A stretch of DNA of 64,000 nt from Agrobacterium rubi TR3 = NBRC 13261 (lineage in GTDB: Bacteria > Pseudomonadota > Alphaproteobacteria > Rhizobiales > Rhizobiaceae). A program made the position numbers and the translations under genes. The notes under the pieces were generated by a model. That model was not told the origin of the DNA. It was given only the letters and a program-made list of their open reading frames with translations, and made no database searches. How positions within the stretch are numbered: the stretch's first letter is position 1; each line of letters begins with the position of its first letter. The stretch lies in NCBI RefSeq assembly GCF_000739935.1, contig NZ_BBJU01000028.1:62001-126000 (forward strand), read 5' to 3'. Positions 37,510 through 45,933 of the stretch are shown one piece after another.

Positions 37510-38986
37510 GGTACGCCACGTCGTGGTCATGGGGATCGACGGACTGCGACCGGATCTGGTCGATGACATAACTATGCCCAACCTTGTCGGCTTGGCGCGG
37601 GCCGGCACGTGGAGCACCCATCATAAGACGGTGTTTCCGAGCGAGACCCGCGGTGCGCTAACCGCCCTAGCAACAGGCTCTGCCGCTGAGATCAACGGGA
37701 TCGCCGGAAATCAGTTCTATGTACGTGACGGGTTCCCCGAGCAGATATTCACCGAGACGACGCATGATTGGTATGCGGCCGATGAGCGGCTTGAAGGAAA
37801 GCTGGTTGAGGCGATCTCGCTGTCGGAAACGCTCCACCGCGTTGGCAGACCATTCGCGGTCATCGCGTCGAGCGGGCCGGGCGTGCTGCCCGCCCTGAAC
37901 TGGAGAGGTGCCAAGCGCGATCAAGTCGGGTTTAATGTCCGCCATCCTCAGACTGCTCATCCGCATGCGTTTGCAGCGCGCGTCCACCGCTCACTGAGGA
38001 TTCCAGCAGGGGGCGTGTCCGCAGATGGCCCGAAGGCCGCTCTGAAGGTCTTCGAGCAGGAAGTATGGCCTTACAGCAAACCGGCAGTCAGCATTCTGTG
38101 GTGCACTGAAGTTGATAGCGCGGCGCATCTCTACGGACTGGGATCCGATCAGCTGCGCGAGAAGATGCAGCATTGCGATGAAGTCGTCGGCGCACTTATG
38201 GCTTGGCGCGAGGCGCAGCCCGAACGCGACAGCATTGCGCTTTTGGTGGTCTCCGACCATGGTCACGTCACGATCGGCGGTCTGATTTCCGTCGCTGATT
38301 CTTTATGTGCAGCCGGGTTCAAGGCGGCTGCTTCATTTGCAGACCCGGCTACCGACATGCTGGTGCGACCAGGGCGTGCCGCCGGCATCTGGCTGAGGAA
38401 AGACGATCCCATCTTGTTGCAAGAGGTGGCGAGCTTTGTGACGGAGCAGGCATGGTTCGGTGGAGCCTTCAGCTGCTCGGGAGCGCCTGCGAGCAACCAC
38501 GGTCGTGTCGAGGGAAGCTTGGCTTTGGAGCTGCTCGGTGCCGGCGGTGCCCGTGCGCCCGATCTGTTCGTCCATCTCGGGAATATGGTAGACGATGACG
38601 TGGTCGGCGATATGGGTTCGGTATATTACGATGCTGGAGACTATGATCTGCGCCCGGGCGGCGGCACCCACGGCGGTCTACATCGGGGCGAACTGTCTGC
38701 GGTTCTGGCCGGATACGGGGCAGGACTGGGGCGAGGAAGGGTTTCCACTACGCCAAGTGCCATCACCGACATCGCGCCAACCATCCTGTCGCTGCTCGGC
38801 ATTCCACAGCCGCGGACAATGACCGGCCGTGTGTTGCGGGAATTGACAATGGATGCGCCGGTCAAGATCGAGCCGGTGTCTGAAGAGTTCCGGTCCATCG
38901 GGACGCGGAAGGTGACAGCCTTATCTGGGATGAGGGTAATGGGGCACCTCTACATGAGCGAAGGCCGGATTGCTCGTGGCACTTAA
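37499..38986 (+). CDS. Alkaline-phosphatase-superfamily phosphodiesterase/pyrophosphatase-type hydrolase
   Basis: 495 residues of the nucleotide pyrophosphatase/phosphodiesterase and phosphonoacetate hydrolase branch. The zinc ligands of the fold are visible: Asp in MGIDGLRPDL (residues 12-21), a nucleophile region FPSETRGALTALATGS, Asp and His in TEVDSAAHLYG, Asp-His in VSDHGH, and the last His in GGTHGGLH. The nucleophile position (Thr in SET) replaces the usual TxPN context of nucleotide pyrophosphatases, so substrate choice may differ. No signal peptide is visible, which suggests a cytoplasmic enzyme acting on an imported compound. The start codon lies inside the DeoR gene's end; the two form an operon divergent from the ABC importer. 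Confidence 0.85.
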   Translation: MPNEVRHVVVMGIDGLRPDLVDDITMPNLVGLARAGTWSTHHKTVFPSETRGALTALATGSAAEINGIAGNQFYVRDGFPEQIFTETTHDWYAADERLEGKLVEAISLSETLHRVGRPFAVIASSGPGVLPALNWRGAKRDQVGFNVRHPQTAHPHAFAARVHRSLRIPAGGVSADGPKAALKVFEQEVWPYSKPAVSILWCTEVDSAAHLYGLGSDQLREKMQHCDEVVGALMAWREAQPERDSIALLVVSDHGHVTIGGLISVADSLCAAGFKAAASFADPATDMLVRPGRAAGIWLRKDDPILLQEVASFVTEQAWFGGAFSCSGAPASNHGRVEGSLALELLGAGGARAPDLFVHLGNMVDDDVVGDMGSVYYDAGDYDLRPGGGTHGGLHRGELSAVLAGYGAGLGRGRVSTTPSAITDIAPTILSLLGIPQPRTMTGRVLRELTMDAPVKIEPVSEEFRSIGTRKVTALSGMRVMGHLYMSEGRIARGT

Positions 38987-39661
38987 TCCTGTTTTTACTG
39001 CTCGTAGTGGTAGGAACGCAGCCTTTGCCAAAGGGCTGCACGAGCTAGAAGCGATAAGTAACAATCTTGATCTGCATTTTTACCACTGTCAAAAGTCAGA
39101 GAAGAGCCTTGCATCTCGATTGCCGTCGAGGACTAATCCGATCGAGCAAAGAAGGGACTCGGATGAAAACTTGGACCACCAGGTGGCTGCGTATTGGTTT
39201 GATGGCTCGCGCACCGAGGTTTTAAGAGCCCCAGAATCAGGCGGCGCTTGAGCACTGCCGCACTTATCACCGCTAAATCTCAACGACGATAAGTGCGCTG
39301 GCTTATCCAGGTCGTTGGACTTTAAATGCATGGGTTCGAGAGTTTTTTCCGGAAACGAGGACTTCAATGGTCGGTCGATCCTGCCGTCCGGACTATCCGA
39401 CCGGTTGAAGCAAGTCGCGGTCCTTGCTCTTTGCGGTGGAGAGGAATTGACCACGAAGTATTCGATCGGCTACGTCTATGCCACCCGACGTTATACAGCT
39501 GGGGGAATGAGCCGCTCGGTCATGAGCGGTGCCCCATCCATGAAACACCGCCACACCTTTGCGCCAGCGTCCGAGCGCGAATACATGAACTACCTCTTGG
39601 GTGCTCCAAGTTTCCGCATCTAGTTCTGTGCGCCTAACCAGCTTAGTTCCGGCTGGTACCC
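38987..39661. other. 675 bp without a recognised gene
   Basis: Several short open frames overlap here in different frames, but none resembles a known protein or has a convincing ribosome site. One clear hairpin, CGCACTTATC (39259-39268) pairing with its complement at 39288-39297 across 19 bases, lies in the middle and could end transcription from the hydrolase operon. The region leads up to the left end of the IS3-family element. Confidence 0.5.
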
Positions 39662-39719
39662 TGAATAGCCCCTAGATTTTTAGACGTCTTCTCCCCTAAA
39701 TCTGAGGCAGGAGGCCTAC

Positions 39720-39989
39720 ATGGGCAAAGGCAATTTCACGGAAGAGTTCAAGCGTGACGCGGTGCGTCAGATCACCGAGCGTGGCTACCCGGTGGCGGAG
39801 GTTTCGCAGCGGCTCGGTGTCAGCCAGCATTCATTGTACGAGTGGAAGAAGAAGTTCGGCACGTTGAACGCCAAATCTAGCGATGAGGCCGAGGAGATCA
39901 GGCGGCTGAAGAAGGAGCTAGCTCGCGTCACCGAGGAGCGCGACATCCTAAAAAAAGCGGCCGCGTACTTCGCCAGGGATGCAAAGTGA
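39720..39989 (+). CDS. IS3-family transposase OrfA
   Basis: 89 residues: a helix-turn-helix (YPVAEVSQRLGVSQHSLYEW, residues about 21-40) followed by a leucine-zipper-like helix (EIRRLKKELARVTEERDIL) used for dimerisation, ending KKAAAYFARDAK. The 3' end includes the run CTAAAAAAGCG, a plausible slippery site for frameshifting into orfB. Located inside the 39662-40879 element. Confidence 0.93.
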   Translation: MGKGNFTEEFKRDAVRQITERGYPVAEVSQRLGVSQHSLYEWKKKFGTLNAKSSDEAEEIRRLKKELARVTEERDILKKAAAYFARDAK

Positions 39990-40846
39990 AGTACGCGTTC
40001 ATCGCCCTGCATCGCCTGAGTTTCTCGGTGCGGACGATGTGTCGGCTTCTCCATGTTCACCCGAGCGGGTTCTACGCCTGGCTGAAGAACCCGTCGAGCA
40101 AACGCGCCAGCGAAGACAAACGACAGACCGATCTCCTGTTTCAGGCTTGGGAAGAGAGTGGCAAGGTCTATGGCTATCGCAAGCTTCATGACGATCTGCT
40201 CGATCAGGGAGAGATGTGCTGCCCGAACCGCGTCGCGCGTCTGACAAGGCTTGCCGGCATCAAGGCTGAGATCGGTTACAAGCGTCGTCCTGGCAAATAT
40301 GGCGGCAGGCCTTCCGTCGTTGTCGACAATGCGCTCGACCGGCAATTTGACGTCGAGGCTGCGGACAGGGCATGGGTCACGGACATCACCTATATCCGGA
40401 CAGTAGAGGGCTTCGCCTATCTCGCGGTCGTCATCGATCTCTATTCCCGCCGGGTGATCGGCTGGGCAATACAGAGCCGTCAAACCACCGACGTCGTGCT
40501 GCAGGCGCTGCTCATGGCGGTGTGGCGACGCAAGCCGAAGGACCAGGTGTTGGTCCACTCGGATCAAGGCTCGCAGTTCACCAGCATGGACTGGTCATCG
40601 TTCCTCAAACACCACAATCTGGTTCACTCGATGAGCCGACGCGGCAACTGCCATGACAACGCAGTGGCTGAGAGCTTCTTCAATCTTCTGAAGCGGGAGC
40701 GGATACGTCGCAAGGTCTACCGTTCACGCGATGAAGCTCGCCAGGACGTGTTCGACTACATCGAAATGTTCTACAACCCCAAACGCAAGCACGTTAGAAA
40801 CGGGATGCTGTCGCCCGTCGAGTTCGAGAAGCAGCAGAGAACCTAA
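39986..40846 (+). CDS. IS3-family transposase OrfB (DDE integrase core)
   Basis: 286 residues. An N-terminal HTH_21 segment (YGYRKLHDDLLDQG) precedes the rve integrase core. The catalytic triad is visible: Asp in WVTDITYIRT, Asp in VLVHSDQGSQFTS, and Glu in NCHDNAVAESFFNLLK, with the usual 35-residue spacing between the last two. It overlaps orfA by four bases and is normally translated as an OrfAB fusion. No disruption is seen, so the transposase should be functional. Confidence 0.95.
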   Translation: MKYAFIALHRLSFSVRTMCRLLHVHPSGFYAWLKNPSSKRASEDKRQTDLLFQAWEESGKVYGYRKLHDDLLDQGEMCCPNRVARLTRLAGIKAEIGYKRRPGKYGGRPSVVVDNALDRQFDVEAADRAWVTDITYIRTVEGFAYLAVVIDLYSRRVIGWAIQSRQTTDVVLQALLMAVWRRKPKDQVLVHSDQGSQFTSMDWSSFLKHHNLVHSMSRRGNCHDNAVAESFFNLLKRERIRRKVYRSRDEARQDVFDYIEMFYNPKRKHVRNGMLSPVEFEKQQRT

Positions 40847-41040
40847 CCCGAGGGTGTCTACGAAACTCGGGGCTATTCAATCGTCCGAGGCGGAGAGTAC
40901 AGCTTGAAGCAGGGCCGTCGGACTGACACGGTCAGCGGCAAGCGTCTCACTCAGTATTTCGACTGGAGACTCATTCGTATCGGAAACAGACATCAAGAGA
41001 ATGAGCCTTCAAGGAGGAATTCGTTCAGTTCCGGTACCAG

Positions 41041-41235
41041 ATGCAGTCGTATAATGACAGGCATTTGAATTTGAGCGGAAACAGAAACACTGTCCTTGCC
41101 TTGTTTGGTCCAATAGTTCAGACGGTTCAGGACTGGGTCAGGATCGGAATTCTCGCGGGCTCGGTGATCTCGGGAGTGCTGGGCGCGGTCTTGTTGTCCG
41201 TGTCTGGTCGGCCGCGCAGCACCATACTTAAATAA
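41041..41235 (+). pseudogene. Possible NhaA-type antiporter C-terminal fragment
   Basis: The frame reads VRIGILAGSVISGVLGAVLL near its end, very like the last membrane helix of Na+/H+ antiporter NhaA (KIGVLAGSLLSALLGYLVL). The preceding 30 residues do not match NhaA and there is no ribosome site, so I read it as a leftover 3' end after deletion. A different transporter with a similar helix is possible. Confidence 0.35.
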
Positions 41236-41646
41236 TCACAGCTCCGCTCTACCGCATCTAGTCAAAGTTCTGCCACGTAGCTTGGCCCGTAAAAACGCTG
41301 AGACAAAAACATGTTCCAACGTGTTCAAATTTGATGCTCTTGAGAGACTTGAACCCCTGACCAGTTTGATATTCGGACCAACGATTTACCGATTGTTTCT
41401 ATCAAAAGGCTCTCGTTTCAGTCACTTAGAAGCAATAGGCTCTCCCAGGCGAGGGACATTTGCGGCTCATGAGGTAGCCCGCTAACGTCGCGCACCCACA
41501 AATGGTCGACTCCCACCGGGACTATGACCCAATCGCCGACTCCGTACTCAGCGCCACCCAGTGCCAAGTCACCGAAAATGACATGTCGTACTCAGGCTCA
41601 CCATCATGCTTGTGGAGCCTGACGTGACGTCCTAGATCTGTCGATG

Positions 41647-41892
41647 TTATCGATCACTAACCTGACAACTTTCTGGAAAAGAATGCCCATTAGCGCAGCG
41701 TTCGATAATATTCAAACCTAAGATAATGGACTTCGCCGCCGCACGGATGTCTGAAATGGCTTCAACCTCCGCAGCTACTTCCTCAACTATGCGCATGTCA
41801 TTAGGTTGGCGCGGTTCGACGAGCTGGTCGGTAGCATGAATTGCCGTAGTAGGTGGCACGTCAACCATCACGATCACAACCTTGCGGTTCAT
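41647..41892 (-). CDS. Hypothetical protein, doubtful
   Basis: An 81-codon frame from an ATG at 41892 (up to 90 codons from 41919): NRKVVIVMVDVPPTTAIHAT, then an acidic helix-rich part (RIVEEVAAEVEAISDIRAAAK). It shows no recognisable family and no membrane or signal segment. It lies alone between the IS element and the diguanylate cyclase gene. It could be a real small gene or the remnant of a larger one. Confidence 0.3.
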   Translation of the reverse strand: MNRKVVIVMVDVPPTTAIHATDQLVEPRQPNDMRIVEEVAAEVEAISDIRAAAKSIILGLNIIERCANGHSFPESCQVSDR

Positions 41893-42066
41893 ATATCGTC
41901 GCATTCGATCAGCCGGCAAACCCTTTTGCGGAACGCACCCTCAGCTTCAGTGCCGGCACTCAACAGCACGCTTAACGCTACGCCAACCATATCGGCAATA
42001 TGAGAGGCGACGTAAAGAATCTTATAAAAAACACCCTGTAGGCTTTGACGTAAGGCAGGCAGAGCA

Positions 42067-43281
42067 ATGCAGATCGATTTACAAACCCTTTGGTACTTAA
42101 CCGTCGGAACGCTACTGGTGTCAGCATCGCTTCTCCTTTGGGAAAGGCAGGCTCATCCAGGTCGCGCACGCGTGCTCGGTGTTCTGGCCGCGGCACTTTT
42201 CGCGTTTGTTCTCGGCTGCATACTTGCAATGAACCGCAGCCACTTTCCGGTCGCGCTCGGCATGGCGGCGATCAACATCCTAATGATGTTGGGCTACCTT
42301 CTGGTCCTTAACGCCGTCGCCGGTCTCGACGGTCACCGGTATCTCTGGTCGTCCGTCGCGGCGCTAAGCTTCTTAGCCATCGCCTGGGCGATCGCTGGCA
42401 CGCACTTCCCGGCGGCCTTCTGGAACCATGTCTCGTCTATACCCATCGCGCTGACCTGCGGCCTAACAGCATGGATACTTCTACGCAGTCGCATGGTTCT
42501 ACGATTGCGCTCACGTCCGATCGCAGTATCGGTCTCGGCCTTCCATGCCGTGTTCTACCTTGGCCGAGCGTTCATTGCCCCTGTTCTCCTTCAACGGTAC
42601 GGGCAAGATGTTATCTCCATCGTCGGGAAGGCGACGATGTACGAGGCCGTCTTGTACTCGGTAGCGATGCCGATGTCCTTTCTGATGATTATTCGAGAGG
42701 AGGAAAAGCTCCACCTGCTCCGGATGTCACAAACCGATCAGTTGACCGGGCTTGCAAACCGTCACGCCTTTTTTGAGCAGGCATCTCGGATCCTCCGGGA
42801 GCGGCATGGTGACCCCGTCTCACTGCTCGCCTTCGACCTCGACCACTTCAAGGCGATCAACGACCGTCATGGACATCCAACCGGAGATAAAGTTTTGCAG
42901 CTGTTCGCCGAAACCGCCCGCGAAGAAGCGGGGCCCGACGCGCTTATTGTCCGGCTGGGCGGTGAGGAATTCGCTGCGCTTCTGCCACGGTGCGACCATT
43001 CCCAAGCTCTCAGTCGCGGCTTCGCGATCGCAAGCCGGTTCGCCAATGCAACCGCGCGGGCAGAGGGCCTGAAAACCCAGGCCACCGTCAGTATCGGCCT
43101 TGCGGCACCAGACTGCCACGACCTCGCTGAGATGCTTGCAAGCGCCGATGGCGCGCTGTACCGCGCGAAAGCCCTTGGGCGGAATCGCGTTGAGACCGCA
43201 CGGCCAAACGAATTGCAGCAGCACCCCCGAGCCGATCCCTTGCATCATCAGTTGCGGGTAGTGGCGACGGGGGCGTCCTGA
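42067..43281 (+). CDS. Membrane-bound GGDEF diguanylate cyclase
   Basis: 404 residues. The N-terminal half (about 8-215) has six or seven hydrophobic helices with no recognised ligand domain. The C-terminal half (about 230-385) is a GGDEF domain: SQTDQLTGLANRHAFFEQA, FDLDHFKAINDRHGHPTGDKV, and an active-site loop RLGGEEFAALLP in which GGEEF replaces GGDEF, a functional variant. An RxxD inhibitory site five residues before GGEEF is not evident (GPDALIVRLGGEEF). It should make cyclic di-GMP at the inner membrane. It stands alone, with no phosphodiesterase partner. Confidence 0.93.
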   Translation: MQIDLQTLWYLTVGTLLVSASLLLWERQAHPGRARVLGVLAAALFAFVLGCILAMNRSHFPVALGMAAINILMMLGYLLVLNAVAGLDGHRYLWSSVAALSFLAIAWAIAGTHFPAAFWNHVSSIPIALTCGLTAWILLRSRMVLRLRSRPIAVSVSAFHAVFYLGRAFIAPVLLQRYGQDVISIVGKATMYEAVLYSVAMPMSFLMIIREEEKLHLLRMSQTDQLTGLANRHAFFEQASRILRERHGDPVSLLAFDLDHFKAINDRHGHPTGDKVLQLFAETAREEAGPDALIVRLGGEEFAALLPRCDHSQALSRGFAIASRFANATARAEGLKTQATVSIGLAAPDCHDLAEMLASADGALYRAKALGRNRVETARPNELQQHPRADPLHHQLRVVATGAS

Positions 43282-43429
43282 TTCAATGTAGCGCTTTTGC
43301 ACGAGAGCGCCTTGAAAGGATATGAACCGGTGTGCCGGGCTTGTCCGAACAAACCACTGTATCCAAACGCAATTAAGGCCCTCCGCTTTAAGCTACGCCT
43401 CCGGCGCAAGACGGGAACGCATCCGTCTG

Positions 43430-44266
43430 TTAGCGCGCCGGAATGACGTGGCGCTGCGCCCTGGCGACGGTCGCCGGCACGCGCACATATTGCGCGACCC
43501 CAAGATCATGATCATAGTCGCCGAGGTGGAACTGCAGTCCGTTCAGGATCCGCTCACAGGAGTCGACGATCTTTTTGCGGTCCTTAATCGGGTTGCTGTG
43601 AAACAGCTCGTTGCGTGTCTCCTTGATGACGCGCATCGTGTCGTTAAACATGGTTTTCGTGAAACTGAAGCCGAGGACAGAGTCCGTGGCGAACATGTCG
43701 CGGATCAGGGGCCAATCCGCCTGCATAATCGACCAGAGGTCACCCAGGGTAAGGCAATAGTAGAACTCGTCGGTTTTGTTGTTTCCGGTAGCATTGTTGA
43801 TATGCTGCTGATTGACCATATTGTCGAAAACTCGCCAGACAGCTTTCACGAAAGCTGGATTGACGGGCGTACCTAGAATGTTGGGAAAGGCAGTATAGGT
43901 CTGGCCGTTCTGCCGAGCATTGCGGATTAGCGTCCACCAGTCCATCCGCCCGAAGCGTTCTTCTAAATAATCGGCAAGCACCGAGCGCAGAGCGTTCTCC
44001 ACCGCGAACACGAAGGGATAGATCGACGAAAACTCTTTCACCTTGCGGGTATAGATCCTGTGGATCACCAGCCTCTGCTCAGGTATGGGTATCTGCTGTA
44101 GAGCTTGGACCTGAACCCCTTCGCGGATACTATCGCGCAACAGGGTGGGGTTGAGGGTGCGCATATCAGCCTTGAAGTGATCCACCTGCTGCGGGGTGGG
44201 GACGAATGTCAGGTATTCACCCAGTAGCTGTGATGTCGGCACATGCCGCTTGGTGATGCTGGACAC
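43430..44266 (-). CDS. HEPN-motif protein, candidate abortive-infection/RNase-like
   Basis: 278 residues from a GTG start chosen because GGGGA lies just before it; a 22-residue longer frame exists. It is mostly helical, with a central SSIYPFVFAVENALRSVLADYL and, near the C-terminus, TRNELFHSNPIKDRKKIV. The RNELFH element fits the R-x4-6-H catalytic motif of HEPN RNases found in Abi proteins and toxins. No membrane segment or signal. It stands alone, between a diguanylate cyclase and an efflux pump gene, in a region with a toxin-antitoxin pair. The defence role is inferred from the motif and location; I do not recognise a named family. Confidence 0.6.
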   Translation of the reverse strand: MSSITKRHVPTSQLLGEYLTFVPTPQQVDHFKADMRTLNPTLLRDSIREGVQVQALQQIPIPEQRLVIHRIYTRKVKEFSSIYPFVFAVENALRSVLADYLEERFGRMDWWTLIRNARQNGQTYTAFPNILGTPVNPAFVKAVWRVFDNMVNQQHINNATGNNKTDEFYYCLTLGDLWSIMQADWPLIRDMFATDSVLGFSFTKTMFNDTMRVIKETRNELFHSNPIKDRKKIVDSCERILNGLQFHLGDYDHDLGVAQYVRVPATVARAQRHVIPAR

Positions 44267-44611
44267 TTGCTTCCCCTTGCAATGCGAGTCTGTTTTCCCT
44301 ATAACATAGCTACTCGCTGAGTGGTGGCACAATGGTGTTGCGAGCCCATGGCCTTACCATGGCACTTGGAGAGTCTAAACGGAATTTGGCTAGGCGTGGT
44401 CTTCAAAGACTGCGCCTTTAGTCATTCAGGGGTACTGCTGTGCTCTGATGTTCAACGATTTGGCATCCAATAGTGCATTCGCCTTGAACGGAATCGAACC
44501 GCTGACCCGTTGTTACTACGCGCCAATGGGAGACATGGCTCCGCATTTCGGTCGCGGTCGTGTCGGCCCCATCGCTGCAACGATAGGACCGATCCATGTC
44601 TTCGTGAAGCG
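44267..44611. other. 345 bp without a gene
   Basis: The stretch between the HEPN protein start and the 3' end of the MFS pump gene. It must contain the HEPN promoter (AT-rich part about 44280-44330). A short tRNA T-arm-like sequence occurs near 44490 but cannot be completed to a tRNA. No other structure stands out. Confidence 0.45.
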
Positions 44612-45823
44612 TCAGTGGCCCCCCACCTTTGCGTTGGAGGTCCGTGCACCTGGAGTAAATCCGCGCACCCGCCCGGACCAAGCGATCAGAAGGGCGATGA
44701 TCAGCAAAACGGTCAGCGCCCAGGGAAACGCCGTGGGCCCATACGCATCCAAAAGGATACCGCCAATGATTCCGCCACCTGCGATGGCGCCATTCCAGGC
44801 GACGACGTTCATCGACAGTGCAACGTCCGCACCATCACCCGCGGTGTCGGCCAGGGCGGTTTGCAAGAGCGTTGCGGCGCCGCCGAATGTCAGGCCCCAA
44901 ATGGCAACGCCACCATATACCACCCAAGGCAACATCGAAACGATCCCGAAAAGCAGGGATACCAGTGCAAAGACGGCTAGACTGGTCAGCACGGTTGCTC
45001 GCAGGTGACGGTCGACCAGCTTTCCCGCCATCCAGATGCCGATGAGCGCGGCCAATCCAAATACCAGGAGAACAAGGTCGACCCGATCCCGCATCCCGGC
45101 CGACTGAACGAAGGGTGCGATATAGGTGTAAAGAATGTTGTGAGCGAGCATCCATGCAACGACAACGGAAAGGACCGATCGAACGCCGGGGGTAGAAAAT
45201 ACCCGAAGCAGGGGCAGTCGATCGCCCTTCTTCTGGCCTGGATAGTCCGGCACTTTCATTATGACCCAGCCGATCAGGATCAATGTCAATATCGACATGA
45301 TCCAAAAGGCGGTTCGCCAGCCGACCTGCGCACCAAGCCATGTCCCCATCGGCACGCCAAGCGACAGCGCGATCGGCGTTCCTACCATAGCGATCGCCAT
45401 CGCCTTCCCCTGTTGATGTGCAGGGACCATGCGTCGTGCATAGCCTGCCAAAAGGCTCCAAGCCAAACCAGCGGCAACGCCAGCAAAGAAACGTGCGAGC
45501 AATGTGAGTGTGTAGTTGGACGAAATCGCAGTCACAGTGTTGAAGATCAGAAACCCAATGATGGTGGACAGCAGGACTGTCCTGCGCCGCCAACTGCTTG
45601 TGGCAATGGTCAAAGGAATCGCCGCGAGCAGCGAACCGAGGGCGTAGACAGTCACCATCTGGCCAGCAAGGGATGGAGAAACGGCTAAACCCTCAGTGAT
45701 CTGCGGCAGAAGCCCCGCGGGTAGGGTCTCTGTAAGAATACAAATAAAGCCAGTCATCGCCAGTGCCAGCAACCCAGCAACAGGCAATCGTTGGGTGTCC
45801 TTTTCAGATTCGGTAGTTTTCAT
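44612..45823 (-). CDS. MFS efflux transporter (DHA1/AraJ-like)
   Basis: About 403 residues and twelve hydrophobic helices, with the MFS loop 2-3 region SSWRRRTVLLSTIIGFLIF and the antiporter-type segment FAGVAAGLAWSLLAGYARRM in helix 5. Family members export drugs, purine analogues, arabinose or other small molecules. It diverges from a TetR regulator 110 bases away, with a palindrome between, which fits an inducible efflux pump. The ATG at 45823 is used; 45832 is also possible. Substrate unknown. Confidence 0.9.
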   Translation of the reverse strand: MKTTESEKDTQRLPVAGLLALAMTGFICILTETLPAGLLPQITEGLAVSPSLAGQMVTVYALGSLLAAIPLTIATSSWRRRTVLLSTIIGFLIFNTVTAISSNYTLTLLARFFAGVAAGLAWSLLAGYARRMVPAHQQGKAMAIAMVGTPIALSLGVPMGTWLGAQVGWRTAFWIMSILTLILIGWVIMKVPDYPGQKKGDRLPLLRVFSTPGVRSVLSVVVAWMLAHNILYTYIAPFVQSAGMRDRVDLVLLVFGLAALIGIWMAGKLVDRHLRATVLTSLAVFALVSLLFGIVSMLPWVVYGGVAIWGLTFGGAATLLQTALADTAGDGADVALSMNVVAWNGAIAGGGIIGGILLDAYGPTAFPWALTVLLIIALLIAWSGRVRGFTPGARTSNAKVGGH

Positions 45824-45838
45824 TGATTTCATGGACCT

Positions 45839-45868
45839 CGATATATGGATCGGACGATCCAGATATCG
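45839..45868. promoter_or_regulatory. TetR operator palindrome in the MFS-TetR divergent promoter
   Basis: A 30-base palindrome centred at 45853/45854: TGGATCG (45846-45852), two bases, CGATCCA (45855-45861), extended by CGATAT on the left (45839-45844) and ATATCG on the right (45863-45868), with one mismatched pair. The half-site TGGATCG recurs at 45894-45900. Length and symmetry fit a TetR dimer site that would repress both genes. Confidence 0.7.
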
Positions 45869-45933
45869 ACATCAAGCACCCTTGGCAAGATATTCTGGAT
45901 CGAATAGTACAGAATCAATCACGGAGGCACGAT

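Larger units (their letters stand above)
39662..40879 (+). mobile_element. Intact IS3-family insertion sequence (1218 bp)
   Basis: The ends are imperfect inverted repeats that begin TGAATAGCCCC at 39662 and, on the complementary strand, at 40879. After these 11 identical bases they continue with related AGattttTAGAC-like sequence. Inside are orfA and orfB with a four-base overlap, the usual IS3 arrangement that gives an OrfAB transposase by -1 frameshifting. Both frames are uninterrupted and the DDE residues are present, so it may be active. No short target duplication is evident at the junctions (left flank ends taccc, right flank begins atcgt). Confidence 0.92.
40880..42066. other. 1.2 kb stretch right of the IS with only fragments
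   Basis: No complete known gene. A 64-codon frame (41041-41235) ends with an NhaA-like membrane helix, and a 90-codon minus-strand frame (41647-41919) is annotated separately as a doubtful hypothetical. The rest (about 41240-41640) holds nothing I can identify. Low coding quality, next to an IS, suggests deletion scars. Confidence 0.5.

Noticed and set aside
39315..39637. Two overlapping frames of about 100 codons left of the IS element
   Set aside because: They compete for the same bases, have no ribosome site and match nothing known.
41340..41360. T-arm-like sequence (CTTGAACCCCTGACC) suggesting a tRNA on the minus strand
   Set aside because: No acceptor stem, anticodon arm or D-arm can be built around it; seven-base T-loop motifs are expected by chance several times in a window this size.
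44480..44520. Possible tRNA or tRNA fragment (GAATCGAACCGCTGACCC) on the minus strand, as an attachment-site relic
   Set aside because: A T-stem forms but the anticodon arm and acceptor stem do not; no repeat of the sequence marks a matching attachment site.
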